Assembly (NCBI GenBank): GCA_046261875.1
Contig: JBHENW010000139.1
Location: forward strand, 1-30,471
Length of the DNA stretch: 30,471 nt
DNA from: JBHENW01 sp046261875
GTDB lineage: Bacteria; Acidobacteriota; Thermoanaerobaculia; UBA5066; Gp7-AA6
Direction: 5' to 3'
Position 1 is the first letter of the stretch, and each line of letters opens with the position of its first letter. This document shows, piece after piece, positions 1-7,700 of the stretch. A program made the position numbers and the translations under genes. The notes beneath the pieces were generated by a model, which saw only the letters and a program-made list of their open reading frames with translations, searched no databases and was not told where the DNA came from.

Positions 1-1
1 G

Positions 2-868
2 TACGAGATCACCGCCGATCCGGAATCGATCGGCATCGCGCTCGGAACCGGCTCGGCCGGCGCGGGGGCGCTGACCGAGTTCCTTCGCGTCCTCCTGCTG
101 GAATCGCCCGAGGCGGCGCCGCCCTTCCATTTCCCCAACACGGTCGCCAATGCGCCCGCCTCGCAGGTCTCCATCGAGCTGAAGCTCTACGGTCCCAACG
201 TGACGATCACGCAGAAGGACCCGTCGGCTTTGAACGCGCTCCTCTTCGCCTCCCTGGCCCTCTCCTCGGGGCGCGCGCGGGCCATGCTCGTGGGCGGCGT
301 GGACGAATGGAACCCGGTCTATGCGATGGGGTTCGACAAAGTCGGGGCGCTGCGCGGCGAGCGGCGCGCATCGGGGATCGTCCAGGGCGAAGGGGCGTTC
401 GCCGTGCTCGTAGAGACCGAGGAGGGCGCGCGGGAACGCGGCGCGCGCCCGCTGGCCCGCGTGGCCGGTCTCGGCGTGTCGGGTGTGCCGAGCGAGCCCT
501 ATCGCTTCGCGCCCGATCCGGACGCGATCGAGCGGGCGATCCGCGCGGCGCTGACCGGCGCCGCCGCGCAACCCCGGGACATCGCGCTCTGGCTCCCTTC
601 CCGCAACGGCGTTGCCGAGATGGACGAGGCGGAAGCGGTGGTCATGCGGCGTCTCTTCGGAGGAGAACCGCCACGGGAAATCTCCGTCAAGGACGCCGTC
701 GGCGAGATGGCCGCGGCCGGCGGCGGCCAGATCGTCGCCGCGTCCCGGGCGATCGCGGACGGCAACGGCGGGCCCTTTCCGCCGCACGCGAAGCCCCGGC
801 GCGCCCTGATCAATTCCTTCGGCGCCGGCGGCAACTTCCTCTCCGCGGTCCTCGAGTCCGCCCCGTGA
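2..868 (+). CDS. Beta-ketoacyl synthase-like protein lacking the catalytic triad (5' end outside window)
   Basis: The open frame enters from the left edge, so only the C-terminal part is seen. The thiolase fold of KAS enzymes is recognisable: a GTGSAGAG segment, the NTVANAPASQ segment, the nucleophile-elbow region, a VGGVDEW segment, and a C-terminal INSFGAGGN that matches the NSFGFGGTN box. All three catalytic positions are changed when aligned by eye with FabF: the nucleophile Cys is Asp (codon 218-220, TQKDPSA), the first His (HGTxT) is Ser (PSRNG), and the second His (GH) is Glu (VGEMAAAGG). It is therefore unlikely to condense acyl chains itself and resembles chain-length-factor-type partners of a second active ketosynthase, which would lie to the left. 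Its TGA overlaps the GTG of the thioesterase gene (GTGA), so the two are translationally coupled. The exact pathway (type II polyketide, aryl polyene or fatty acid) cannot be told. Confidence 0.85.
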   Translation, partial: YEITADPESIGIALGTGSAGAGALTEFLRVLLLESPEAAPPFHFPNTVANAPASQVSIELKLYGPNVTITQKDPSALNALLFASLALSSGRARAMLVGGVDEWNPVYAMGFDKVGALRGERRASGIVQGEGAFAVLVETEEGARERGARPLARVAGLGVSGVPSEPYRFAPDPDAIERAIRAALTGAAAQPRDIALWLPSRNGVAEMDEAEAVVMRRLFGGEPPREISVKDAVGEMAAAGGGQIVAASRAIADGNGGPFPPHAKPRRALINSFGAGGNFLSAVLESAP

Positions 869-1329
869 GCGCCCGCGTCCCGGCGCCTCCCCTCCGGGGC
901 TTCTCCGTCGAGATTCCCGTGCGGTTCGCCGAGTGCGATTCCTACGGAGTCGTCTGGCACGGCCACTACGCTCTCTACCTCGAGTGTGTCCGAGAGGCGC
1001 TCACGGCCCGCTTTGGATTCACCGCGACGACGGCCCTCGGACTCGGGTACCGCGTCCCGGTGACGCGGATGGAAGTCCGCTACCGGCTGCCGATCCGCGC
1101 GGACACGACCATCCGTGCGATCGCGCGCCTGCGCCCGCCCGAGGTCGCCCTCTTCGTGATCGACTACGAGCTGCGGGACGACGGCGGCCAACTGCTCGCG
1201 AGCGCCCTCACGGAGCAGGTCGTTTTGAACGCGCAGGGGGAGCTCCTCGTGACGCTGCCCGGGGATTTGAAGAAGATGGCGGGAGAGATCCTCAGGTTCC
1301 AGGATCGCCCGGAAACGCTCCCGCTATAA
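865..1329 (+). CDS. Hotdog-fold acyl-CoA/acyl-ACP thioesterase (4HBT family)
   Basis: Predicted 154-residue cytosolic protein, the usual size for a single hotdog domain. Near the N-terminus it has the 4-hydroxybenzoyl-CoA thioesterase signature: VRFAECDSYGVVWHGHYALYLE-like spacing, with the catalytic-type acidic residue and Gly in ECDSYG followed by the long hotdog helix. I chose the GTG at 865 because it overlaps the stop of the ketosynthase-like gene in the four-base arrangement GTGA, and because the conserved domain begins about 20 residues later. Together with the preceding gene it probably releases or edits acyl chains made by a type II ketosynthase pathway. The substrate cannot be read from the sequence. 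Confidence 0.85.
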   Translation: MSARVPAPPLRGFSVEIPVRFAECDSYGVVWHGHYALYLECVREALTARFGFTATTALGLGYRVPVTRMEVRYRLPIRADTTIRAIARLRPPEVALFVIDYELRDDGGQLLASALTEQVVLNAQGELLVTLPGDLKKMAGEILRFQDRPETLPL

Positions 1330-1330
1330 T
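1325..1330 (+). promoter_or_regulatory. Candidate -10 box upstream of xrtH
   Basis: A perfect TATAAT followed by a C-rich stretch sits 41 nt before the xrtH start and overlaps the thioesterase stop codon. No convincing -35 hexamer is seen at 16-18 nt. The same ATAATC-plus-C-rich pattern occurs upstream of other genes here (11044, 20164). Confidence 0.4.
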
Positions 1331-1371
1331 CTCCCGCTTCGAAACCGCGATTCCAGCCGGAGAAAACGATC

Positions 1372-1926
1372 GTGAACAACCGACGGGACGAAGACCCGCA
1401 TGCGGCCGCCGCGCGCCGACGCCGTTCTTACGGTTTCCTGGCGCGCTTCATCGGCCTCCTCGTCGTTTTCTATCTGATCGTTGCCTGGAACCCGGTCAAC
1501 GACCACGTCATCGTCCCCTTCACCGCCGGCATCGCGGCGGTCTCCGGCGAGGTCCTCAAAGCGATCGGGGAACCGGTCACGGTCGCGGGCACGGAGATCC
1601 GCTCCCAGGGATTTTCCGTCAACATCGAGAACGGTTGCAACGGCGTGGAGACCGCGCTCCTGTTCGGCTCCGCCGTGCTCGCGTTTCCCGCTCCGTGGTC
1701 GCGCCGGCTCGTCGGCCTGCTGCTCGGGTTCCTCGCGATCCAGGCGATCAACCTGGTGCGCGTCGTGACCCTTTTCTGGGTGGGACTCCATCGGCCCGCT
1801 CTGTTTCACTCCTCCCACACGGTCCTCTGGCAGTCGGCGATCGTCCTCTTCGGGGTCGTGATGTTCCTTCTCTGGGCGGCCCGTCAGACGCGCGGGGAGA
1901 AGGCGCTCGTGAGCCATGAGTCGTGA
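1372..1926 (+). CDS. xrtH: Exosortase H
   Basis: A 184-residue polytopic membrane protein of the exosortase/archaeosortase family. These transpeptidases cut a C-terminal sorting signal from exported proteins; exosortase H is the type linked to IPTL-CTERM signals. The three family active-site residues are visible: Cys89 in ENGCNGVE, Arg130 in NLVRVV and His149 in SSHTVLW. About five hydrophobic segments are present, the first at residues 24-42. The GTG at 1372 is preceded by GGAG at a spacing of 9 nt. The short length and the neighbouring associated membrane protein support subtype H. The last residues (VSHES) and the stop codon are encoded within a heptamer repeat, so the original C-terminus may have been different. 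No protein with an IPTL-type C-terminus is seen in the window. Confidence 0.88.
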   Translation: MNNRRDEDPHAAAARRRRSYGFLARFIGLLVVFYLIVAWNPVNDHVIVPFTAGIAAVSGEVLKAIGEPVTVAGTEIRSQGFSVNIENGCNGVETALLFGSAVLAFPAPWSRRLVGLLLGFLAIQAINLVRVVTLFWVGLHRPALFHSSHTVLWQSAIVLFGVVMFLLWAARQTRGEKALVSHES

Positions 1927-1950
1927 TCCATGGGCGATGACCGTGAACCC
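1909..1950 (+). repeat. Degenerate heptamer repeats covering the xrtH stop codon
   Basis: About six head-to-tail units of roughly (G/A)TGANYC, for example GTGAGCC then ATGAGTC; one unit is a base short. The array supplies the last five codons and TGA stop of xrtH and runs into the gap before the next gene. Related units occur at 22015-22028 and 23528-23555. Confidence 0.6.
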
Positions 1951-1978
1951 AAGGCGGCCTTGACGTCGGCCCGCTGAC

Positions 1979-2569
1979 ATGCTCGACCGGCGCGCCGTGC
2001 TCCGGGTCTTCATCGGCTTTATCCTCGCGATCGTCTTCTGGTCGGCGTTCTCGAAGCCCTACGAGCGGGTCGTGGCGCGCTCGGCGGAGCTGGTTCTCCG
2101 CGCCTTCGAGCGGCCCGCCGTTACGCGGCTGGAAGCGGTGAGCCCCGGGTTCCGGATCGAGCGCCGGGATTTCCCGCCGGGCTCCCCGCGCCCGGTGCTC
2201 CCGGCCGCCGACCTCCACTTCAATTTCGTGCTCCTGGTCAGCCTCTTCGCCCTCGATCCGCGGCCCTGGGAGAGCCAGCGCGTCGCGCGTCTGCTCGTGG
2301 CGGTCGCCCTGCTTTTCGTCGTTCACGTCGCCGCGCTCGCGATCCAGGTCCAGTCGGTCTACGCGACGGCGCTGGGACCCTGGAGCGCGGCGCGGTACGG
2401 CGCCGTGGCGCGCAATTTCTGGGGCGGCGCGTTTCACTTCTACCAGGTGGCGGGACGGTTCGCCGCCCCCTTCGCGATCTGGTGGCCGCTGCGGCGAACG
2501 GAGCGGACCGAGGAGAAAGACGTGTCACGCGCGCCGGTGCGGCGGCGAAAGAAACGCCGGAGACAATAG
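1979..2569 (+). CDS. Exosortase H-associated membrane protein
   Basis: A 196-residue membrane protein directly downstream of xrtH. Hydrophobic segments lie at about residues 8-25, 80-91 and 102-123, with a further aromatic segment near 150-172 (HFYQVAGRFAAPFAIWW). The tail is very basic and probably cytosolic. A protein of this size and pattern commonly accompanies exosortase H; its molecular role is unknown, and a partner or substrate-handling function is inference. No strong Shine-Dalgarno precedes the ATG. The 52-nt gap from xrtH is partly filled by the heptamer repeat. The identification rests mainly on position and topology. Confidence 0.72.
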   Translation: MLDRRAVLRVFIGFILAIVFWSAFSKPYERVVARSAELVLRAFERPAVTRLEAVSPGFRIERRDFPPGSPRPVLPAADLHFNFVLLVSLFALDPRPWESQRVARLLVAVALLFVVHVAALAIQVQSVYATALGPWSAARYGAVARNFWGGAFHFYQVAGRFAAPFAIWWPLRRTERTEEKDVSRAPVRRRKKRRRQ

Positions 2570-2575
2570 CTCGTC

Positions 2576-2645
2576 AGCCCGCATCCGGGCGAAACCGCGA
2601 GGCGGTGCCGCGGGCAGCTCCGGAGCGAGCGGGAGCGACGGCTTA
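2576..2645. repeat. Intergenic direct repeat, copy A
   Basis: 70-bp unit repeated at 2742-2811 with two mismatches. It starts AGCCCGCATCC, contains a small hairpin (ACCGC-GAG-GCGGT) and ends GCGACGGCTTA. In copy B the final TTA is the complement of the stop codon of the FHA-Fis gene, so copy A looks like a duplicate carrying that stop with it. Confidence 0.85.
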
Positions 2646-2662
2646 CAGTCGTCGCCTCGGTT

Positions 2663-2706
2663 CGCGGCGCGAGGAGTCTCCGCCCTCGGAGGAGCCTCGC
2701 GCCGCG
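2663..2706. repeat. Perfect 12-bp hairpin between the two direct repeats
   Basis: Arms 2663-2674 (CGCGGCGCGAGG) and 2695-2706 are perfectly complementary. A nested 5-bp stem (CTCCG/CGGAG, 2678-2682 with 2687-2691) is separated from them by a three-by-three internal loop. The same two-tier architecture with different stem bases appears at 23571-23622. It could act as a transcript-end or mRNA-stabilising element for the reverse-strand gene; there is no T-run. Confidence 0.75.
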
Positions 2707-2741
2707 GGAGCGGAAGCGAGCAATGGAGCAGCCGAGCGGCG

Positions 2742-2811
2742 AGCCCGCATCCGGGCGAAACCGCGAGGCGGTGCCGCAGGCAACTCCGGAGCGAGCGGGA
2801 GCGACGGCTTA
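2742..2811. repeat. Intergenic direct repeat, copy B
   Basis: 68 of 70 bases match 2576-2645. Its last three bases (TTA, 2809-2811) encode the TAA stop of the reverse-strand FHA-Fis gene, so the element begins exactly at the end of that gene when read on the minus strand. Confidence 0.85.
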
Positions 2812-3864
2812 GCGCGTAGCGCGGCGGTTGCGGCGAAGGTAACGGTAGTCGGGGATCCCGTACTCCTTGAGCTTCGCGATCAGGGATCCGCGCGAGATGT
2901 TGAGCGACTGGGCTCCGCGGCTCTGATTTCCCTGGGCCCGCCGCATGGCCCGGTCGATGACCTCGCGCTCGACCGTCTCGACGATCTTCTTGAGGTCATC
3001 GGTCTGCCTCAGCACGGTCTCGGCGACCGAAGGCTCCGGCGTCTGAGGCGCCGCCTCGGTCCGCACCGCGGGCTCCGCCTCCTCCCGCATCGACCGCGCC
3101 GCGAAGGCGAGGTCCGCCAGGGCGACGAGCTCCTCGAGAAACAGCACGGCCCGCGCGGCGAGCCTCGGGGTTTCGCGAACGAGGATTCCCACGGAGCCGA
3201 AGCGTCCGCCGGGTTCCGCGACGAGCGTCAGGACCCCCGCCACGCTCTCGGAGCGCGCGACCGCCTCTCCTCCGCGGACCTCCTCTAGCAGTCGCGGTGG
3301 GACGGCGGGGCTTTCGCGGAAAGTGGAGGCGAGCGGACGGAAGCCGGCGGGGCCCATCTCGCCCACGGCCCACTCGGCAGGGGGCAGCTCGCGGTCGAGG
3401 AAATCCGTCAGGTCCATCGCGAGCTCCTCCGCACTCCCCCCGGCCTGGCAGAGGCGATAGGCGGCGAGGCGCAGCTCGCGGTATTCGACTTCGGTGGCGG
3501 GAAGAGGGGACGCCGTGACCTCGACGACCCGGGGCGGCTGTTGGTTGAGCAGGGGCATCGAAGCGCTCGGGCTGGCGGAAAGAACCGTGATCGTCGCTTC
3601 CCCGATGCGGATCCGGTCCCCCGGCGAGATGAGGATCGGGCCGCCCTCGCAGGCCCGTCCATTCACGTTGACTGCGTCCACGCCCTTGTACAGGTCCATG
3701 TGGTAGACGCCTTCCCGGTTGGAGATGCGCACGTGGCGACCGGCGACACCGCGGGCCCGCACGACGACCTCGTTGCCGGAGGAGGCACCAACGGTAACGG
3801 CCCCGCCGTCCACCCGGTGCACCTCCGCGCCCCCCACCCGCTTCCTGACTTCCAGGCCCAGCAT
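2809..3864 (-). CDS. FHA domain protein with C-terminal Fis-type DNA-binding helix
   Basis: A 351-residue cytosolic protein. Residues about 1-100 form a forkhead-associated domain, a phosphothreonine-peptide reader, with the typical GRHVRIS and VNG motifs. The middle (about 130-260) is an alpha/beta region resembling a degenerate GAF-like sensor. Residues about 300-345 resemble the Fis-type helix-turn-helix of sigma-54 activators (AMRRAQGNQSRGAQSLNISR, then SLIAKLKEYGI). The AAA+ domain usually found between the sensor and the Fis helix is absent, so it probably does not activate sigma-54 directly. ATG 3864 has a good Shine-Dalgarno (AAGGAAG, about 5 nt upstream). An 11-bp-spaced direct repeat lies upstream (4040-4057 on the plus strand). 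It likely links Ser/Thr kinase signalling to transcription; its targets are unknown. Confidence 0.8.
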   Translation of the reverse strand: MLGLEVRKRVGGAEVHRVDGGAVTVGASSGNEVVVRARGVAGRHVRISNREGVYHMDLYKGVDAVNVNGRACEGGPILISPGDRIRIGEATITVLSASPSASMPLLNQQPPRVVEVTASPLPATEVEYRELRLAAYRLCQAGGSAEELAMDLTDFLDRELPPAEWAVGEMGPAGFRPLASTFRESPAVPPRLLEEVRGGEAVARSESVAGVLTLVAEPGGRFGSVGILVRETPRLAARAVLFLEELVALADLAFAARSMREEAEPAVRTEAAPQTPEPSVAETVLRQTDDLKKIVETVEREVIDRAMRRAQGNQSRGAQSLNISRGSLIAKLKEYGIPDYRYLRRNRRATR

Positions 3865-4390
3865 GACTTCCTTTCTCGTCGCGGCCCGCCTGCCAGGCTT
3901 CCCACCAGCCAGCCCGGCGCCGCGGCGGAAGGAACTCTCTCTGAACCCTCTGGCCCTACGTCGTTAGCCGAAATTCTCCTCGGGTGCCCGATCCTCGCCT
4001 CGGCTGAAGACTCGTGTTCGACTTTTTCTTTGTTTCTTAGTAGCTCTTGTGTAGCTCTCGAAGACGCGGTCAGGAAACCGTGTGCACCAGCGACCCGAGT
4101 GTCGAAAGACTGCTCGCTCTCACAATTTACACCGTCGGTACGAGGAAGCTATCACAAAGTTTGCGCAATGGCCGGACGGCGCCCGCGTACCCGGCCGCAC
4201 TCAGAAGCTCTCCGACGTTATGCTGTGAAGTCATAACCCGTCTCCGTCTCCGCCTGCTTTTCAAAGCGAGAAAACCGCCCTCAGGAGACCTCCCGCGGAT
4301 CGGTCGCCCTTCTCAGCCGGACGCCCGCGCGGCCGAGGGGCCGTCTGCACAAAGCCTCACGGCGCCATGTTCGAGCACGGTGTAGAGGGT

Positions 4391-4564
4391 TCAGTTCAGA
4401 GTGCCACGATGAACAGCAAGTCGCCCCGCGTCGCGGCATGGGAGGACATCCGGCGCCGGTCTCCCGCGCGTGGCGAGGAGGATCGTCGCGACGACGGCTA
4501 TGGCGGGACCGGCCACCTTCTGAGGCCCAAGCCAGTCTCCGAACCGGGCGCGGGCGAAGGCCAT
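4391..4564 (-). pseudogene. Possible remnant of an EamA/DMT-type permease C-terminus
   Basis: The minus strand encodes a 57-residue open frame beginning MAFARARFGDWLGPQKVAG and continuing with a hydrophobic AIAVVATILLA segment and a basic end. This resembles the last helix region of drug/metabolite (EamA) permeases, where a GE-L-P-Q-AG stretch precedes the final membrane helix. The preceding part of such a protein is not open in this frame. Similarity is by eye only and may be chance. Confidence 0.25.
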
Positions 4565-4677
4565 CGCAGCCGGCGAGTTTCCGACCCCACGGCTTTAGTG
4601 GCGAAGAGATCCCCCAGGACCGACGAAGCCGGGAGCACGCCGCTCACCGCGCAAACCCTCACCCTCATTCCGACTAC

Positions 4678-4713
4678 ATCTTGGGGGCTTGCTGCCGGTT
4701 CCCCCAAGATTTT
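4678..4713 (+). terminator. Rho-independent terminator-like hairpin upstream of smc
   Basis: Perfect 10-bp inverted repeat ATCTTGGGGG (4678-4687) / CCCCCAAGAT (4701-4710) with a 13-nt loop, followed on the plus strand by TTTT (4710-4713). No plus-strand gene is known upstream, so it may end an unrecognised transcript or act in the smc leader. Confidence 0.5.
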
Positions 4714-4743
4714 GTGGAAGCCGACCGGCGCTTCTGGTAAATT
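4712..4743 (+). promoter_or_regulatory. Candidate smc promoter
   Basis: TGGTAAATT at 4735-4743 resembles an extended -10 box (TAAATT 4738-4743). A TTGTGG at 4712-4717 is the nearest -35-like hexamer, but the spacer is 20 nt. The -10 lies only 13 nt before the ATG. Confidence 0.35.
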
Positions 4744-4756
4744 ATTGTCCCATAGG

Positions 4757-7700
4757 ATGTTGAGGCTCGACCGCGTCGAGATATCGGGATTCAAATCCTT
4801 TTACGAAAAGGTGGATCTCTCTTTCCCCGGGGAAGTTACGGCCGTCGTCGGTCCCAACGGGTGCGGAAAATCCAACATCTGCGACGCAGTGGCCTGGGCG
4901 CTGGGAGAGCAGAGCGCGCGCATCCTGCGCGGCGAGCGGATGGACGACGTCATCTTCAATGGTTCGGCACGCCGGCGGCCGGTCGGGATGGCCGAGGTCG
5001 TTCTCACGCTGTCTCCGCGCGGGGGTAACGGGAACGGCAACGGGAACGGGAACGGCGATTCCCCGAGCGAGCCGCTCCGGATCGGCCGCCGCGTTTACCG
5101 CGAAGGGCACGGCGAGTATTTCCTCAACGACAAGCAGGTTCGTCTCAAAGACATCCAGGATCGGCTCTCAGGAACCGGCCTGGGGGTCCGCGCCTACTCG
5201 GTCATCGAGCAGGGCCGCATGGATCAGGTGCTCTCAACGAAACCGCAGGACCGCCGGCGCCTGATCGAGGAAGCCGCCGGCGTGACCCGATACCGTCTCA
5301 AGAAACGTCTCGCGGAGACGAAGCTCGAGGAGACGCGAGGCAACCTCCTCCGGCTCTCCGACATCATCTCGGAGATCGAACGCAACTGCGCCTCGCTCAA
5401 ACGGCAGGCGTCGCGCGCGGCGCGTTACAAGGAGCAGTCCGAGGCCCTTCGCGAACGGCGCGGCGCGCTCGCACGCGTCCGTCACGAACGCCTTCGACGG
5501 GGCCGCGAGGAGGCGCAGCGGAACCTCGTCGGGCGCCGCGCGGAGGAGGCGGAAGCGGCGGCCGCGCTCGCGCGGGCGGAAGCGGGGCTCGTCGCGGCCC
5601 GCCTGGCGGCCACGGAGGCCGCGGAGGCGCACAACCGCCTGCGTGAAGAGGTCGCCGCCCTGGACGCTGAAATCGGGCGCGATGACACGCTGCTCGAGGC
5701 GACACGGCGCGCCGCGGCGGATCTCGCCGCTCGCCGCGAGGGGCTCGAACGCGACGCCGCGGAAGCCGCCGCGCAGTACCAACGCACCGGCGGAGAGCTT
5801 GCCGAGCTCGAAGAGCGCCTCCGGAGCGCCGTGGCCGAAGCCCGGGCGCGCTCGGCCGCGCGGGAGGACGCCGACCGGCGAGCGACGGCCGCCGCGTTGG
5901 AATTCGCGCGGCTCGAAGCGGAGCTCGAGTCGCTGCGCGCCGAAGCGCTGTCGGCGACGAGCGACCGGGTGGCGGCAGCGAACGGACGCCACGCCATGGA
6001 GGTCGAAGCTTCCCGATCCGAAGCGTCGCTCGCGAGACTGCTCGGGGAGCTCGGGCGTCTCGACCGCGACCTGGCCCAGCGGGAGGAGGAGGTCGCCGGC
6101 GCCGAAGGACAGCGCGATCGCCTCGCCGCGCGGGCCGGGGACGCGCGCCGGCGGTTGGAGGAGGCGGAAACGGACGCGGCGGGTTTCGAGGCCGCGATTC
6201 GGGCGGCCGAGGCGCGGGGGGACGAAGCGCGCGACGCGCTCGGCCGCTTCGTTCACCGCCTCGCGGCGCTCGCCGAGCTGGCGCGCCGCGAGGAGGACCA
6301 TGCGGAAGAGAGCCGGCGCGCGCTCGCTTCCGTCGGAGGCCCCGATCGCGGGGCGCTCTCGGAGCGGCTCCGCCCTCTGCCCGGCTGGGAGGAAGCCGTG
6401 GACCAGCTCCTCGGGGAAGACCTCCGCGCTCTTTTCGCGGGCGGGGAAACGGTCTCACGCCTCGCCGCCCACGCTCCGGCGGCAGGGGTCCGCTTGGTGC
6501 GCACGGACTGGTCGGGAACCCCCGCGCGCACGCCGGTCGGGGGCGCCCTGGGCGGTTGGGAAGTGGCGCTCGCGGATTACGCGAGTCTTTCTCCCGCCGA
6601 GCAGGCCGCTCTTCCCCCGGTCACCTTCGTGGAAAATCTCCCGCTCGCGCTCGCGCTTTCGGTCCGTCATCCCGCCGCACTTTTCGCCACCCCCCGGGGA
6701 GAAGCCGTGCGCGGCTCCCTCGTCCGGCTGGCCCACGTTCAGCCGGCGGCCTCCGGCGTCTTCGCGATGGCCCGCGAGCGCCGCGCGCTCGAAGGGCGCG
6801 GCGAAGAAGCGCGGGAGACGCTGGCGCAGTGCGAGCAGGAGATCGAGCGGCTCCGCGACGCGCGACGGCAGCGAGAGGAGGCCTACGCGCAGGCGCGTGA
6901 GGAAGCGCACCGCGAGGAGTCCTCGCTCTCTTCGATCCACGCGAGAGTCGAGGAGCGCCGGATCGAGCTCGACCGCACGCGGCGCGAACGGGCGACCCTG
7001 GCCGCGGAGCTCGAAGCGCTCGGGGAGCAGGCCGCCGCCATCCAGCGATCGCGCGATGCCCTGGGCGCCGACGAACGACTCCATGCCGCGCGGGAGGAAT
7101 CCGCGCGGCAGCGGGTCGATGCGCTCGCCGCGCGGTTGCCCGAGCTGCGCTCGCTCGCCATGTCCGCGGCCGAGGAGCTCGCTCACCGGCGGACGGAGGC
7201 CGAAGTCGCGGCTGAGCGGCGCCGTTCCCTCGAGCAGGCTCGCGAGAAGCTCCTCGAGGCGCGTGGCGCCGTCGAGCATCGGACAGCCGAGGCCGCCGAG
7301 CAGCGGCGTCAACTCGCCGCCCGCGCCGAAGAGATCGCCCGGGAGGAATCGGACGCCCGCGCGCGCCGGTTCGCGAATCTCCGGCAGCACGAGGAGAGCG
7401 CCGCGCGGCTGGAGGTCACCGGGCCGGCGGCGGCAGACGCGACGGAGCGCGTGGAGGCCGCGGAGACGGCGACCCGCGAGCGGCGGGCCGCGCTCGACAC
7501 GGTGCGTGAAGGACGCTTCGGCTCGGAAATGGCGGAGACGCGCCTCCAGGCCGACCTGGACCACCTGGTTGCCCAAGCCCGCGAGGAGTTCGGGGTGTCT
7601 CCTTCGGAGCTGCCCGCGCCGGCCGAGGACACGGATGAAGCGCTCGCCCGGCTCGAGTCGGAAGCCGCGGAGCTCGCCGCCTCGATCGAGAGGATCGGTC

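Larger units (their letters stand above)
3865..4756. other. Long intergenic region between the FHA-Fis gene and smc
   Basis: Nearly 900 bases without a convincing intact gene, and less GC-rich than its surroundings, especially 4000-4260. It holds a direct repeat GTAGCTC at 4040-4046 and 4051-4057 (11-bp period, as for a one-helical-turn operator), a possible permease remnant on the minus strand (4391-4564), a terminator-like hairpin (4678-4713) and a promoter-like site before smc. I looked for tRNA, tmRNA, RNase P and SRP RNA core motifs and saw none. The frame of smc stays open upstream to 4367, but that extension has no SMC-like content. Confidence 0.6.

Noticed and set aside
4367..4756. 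N-terminal extension of the smc frame
   Set aside because: The frame is open, but the translated stretch has no SMC similarity, crosses a terminator-like hairpin and a promoter-like site, and the canonical SMC N-terminus starts at 4757.
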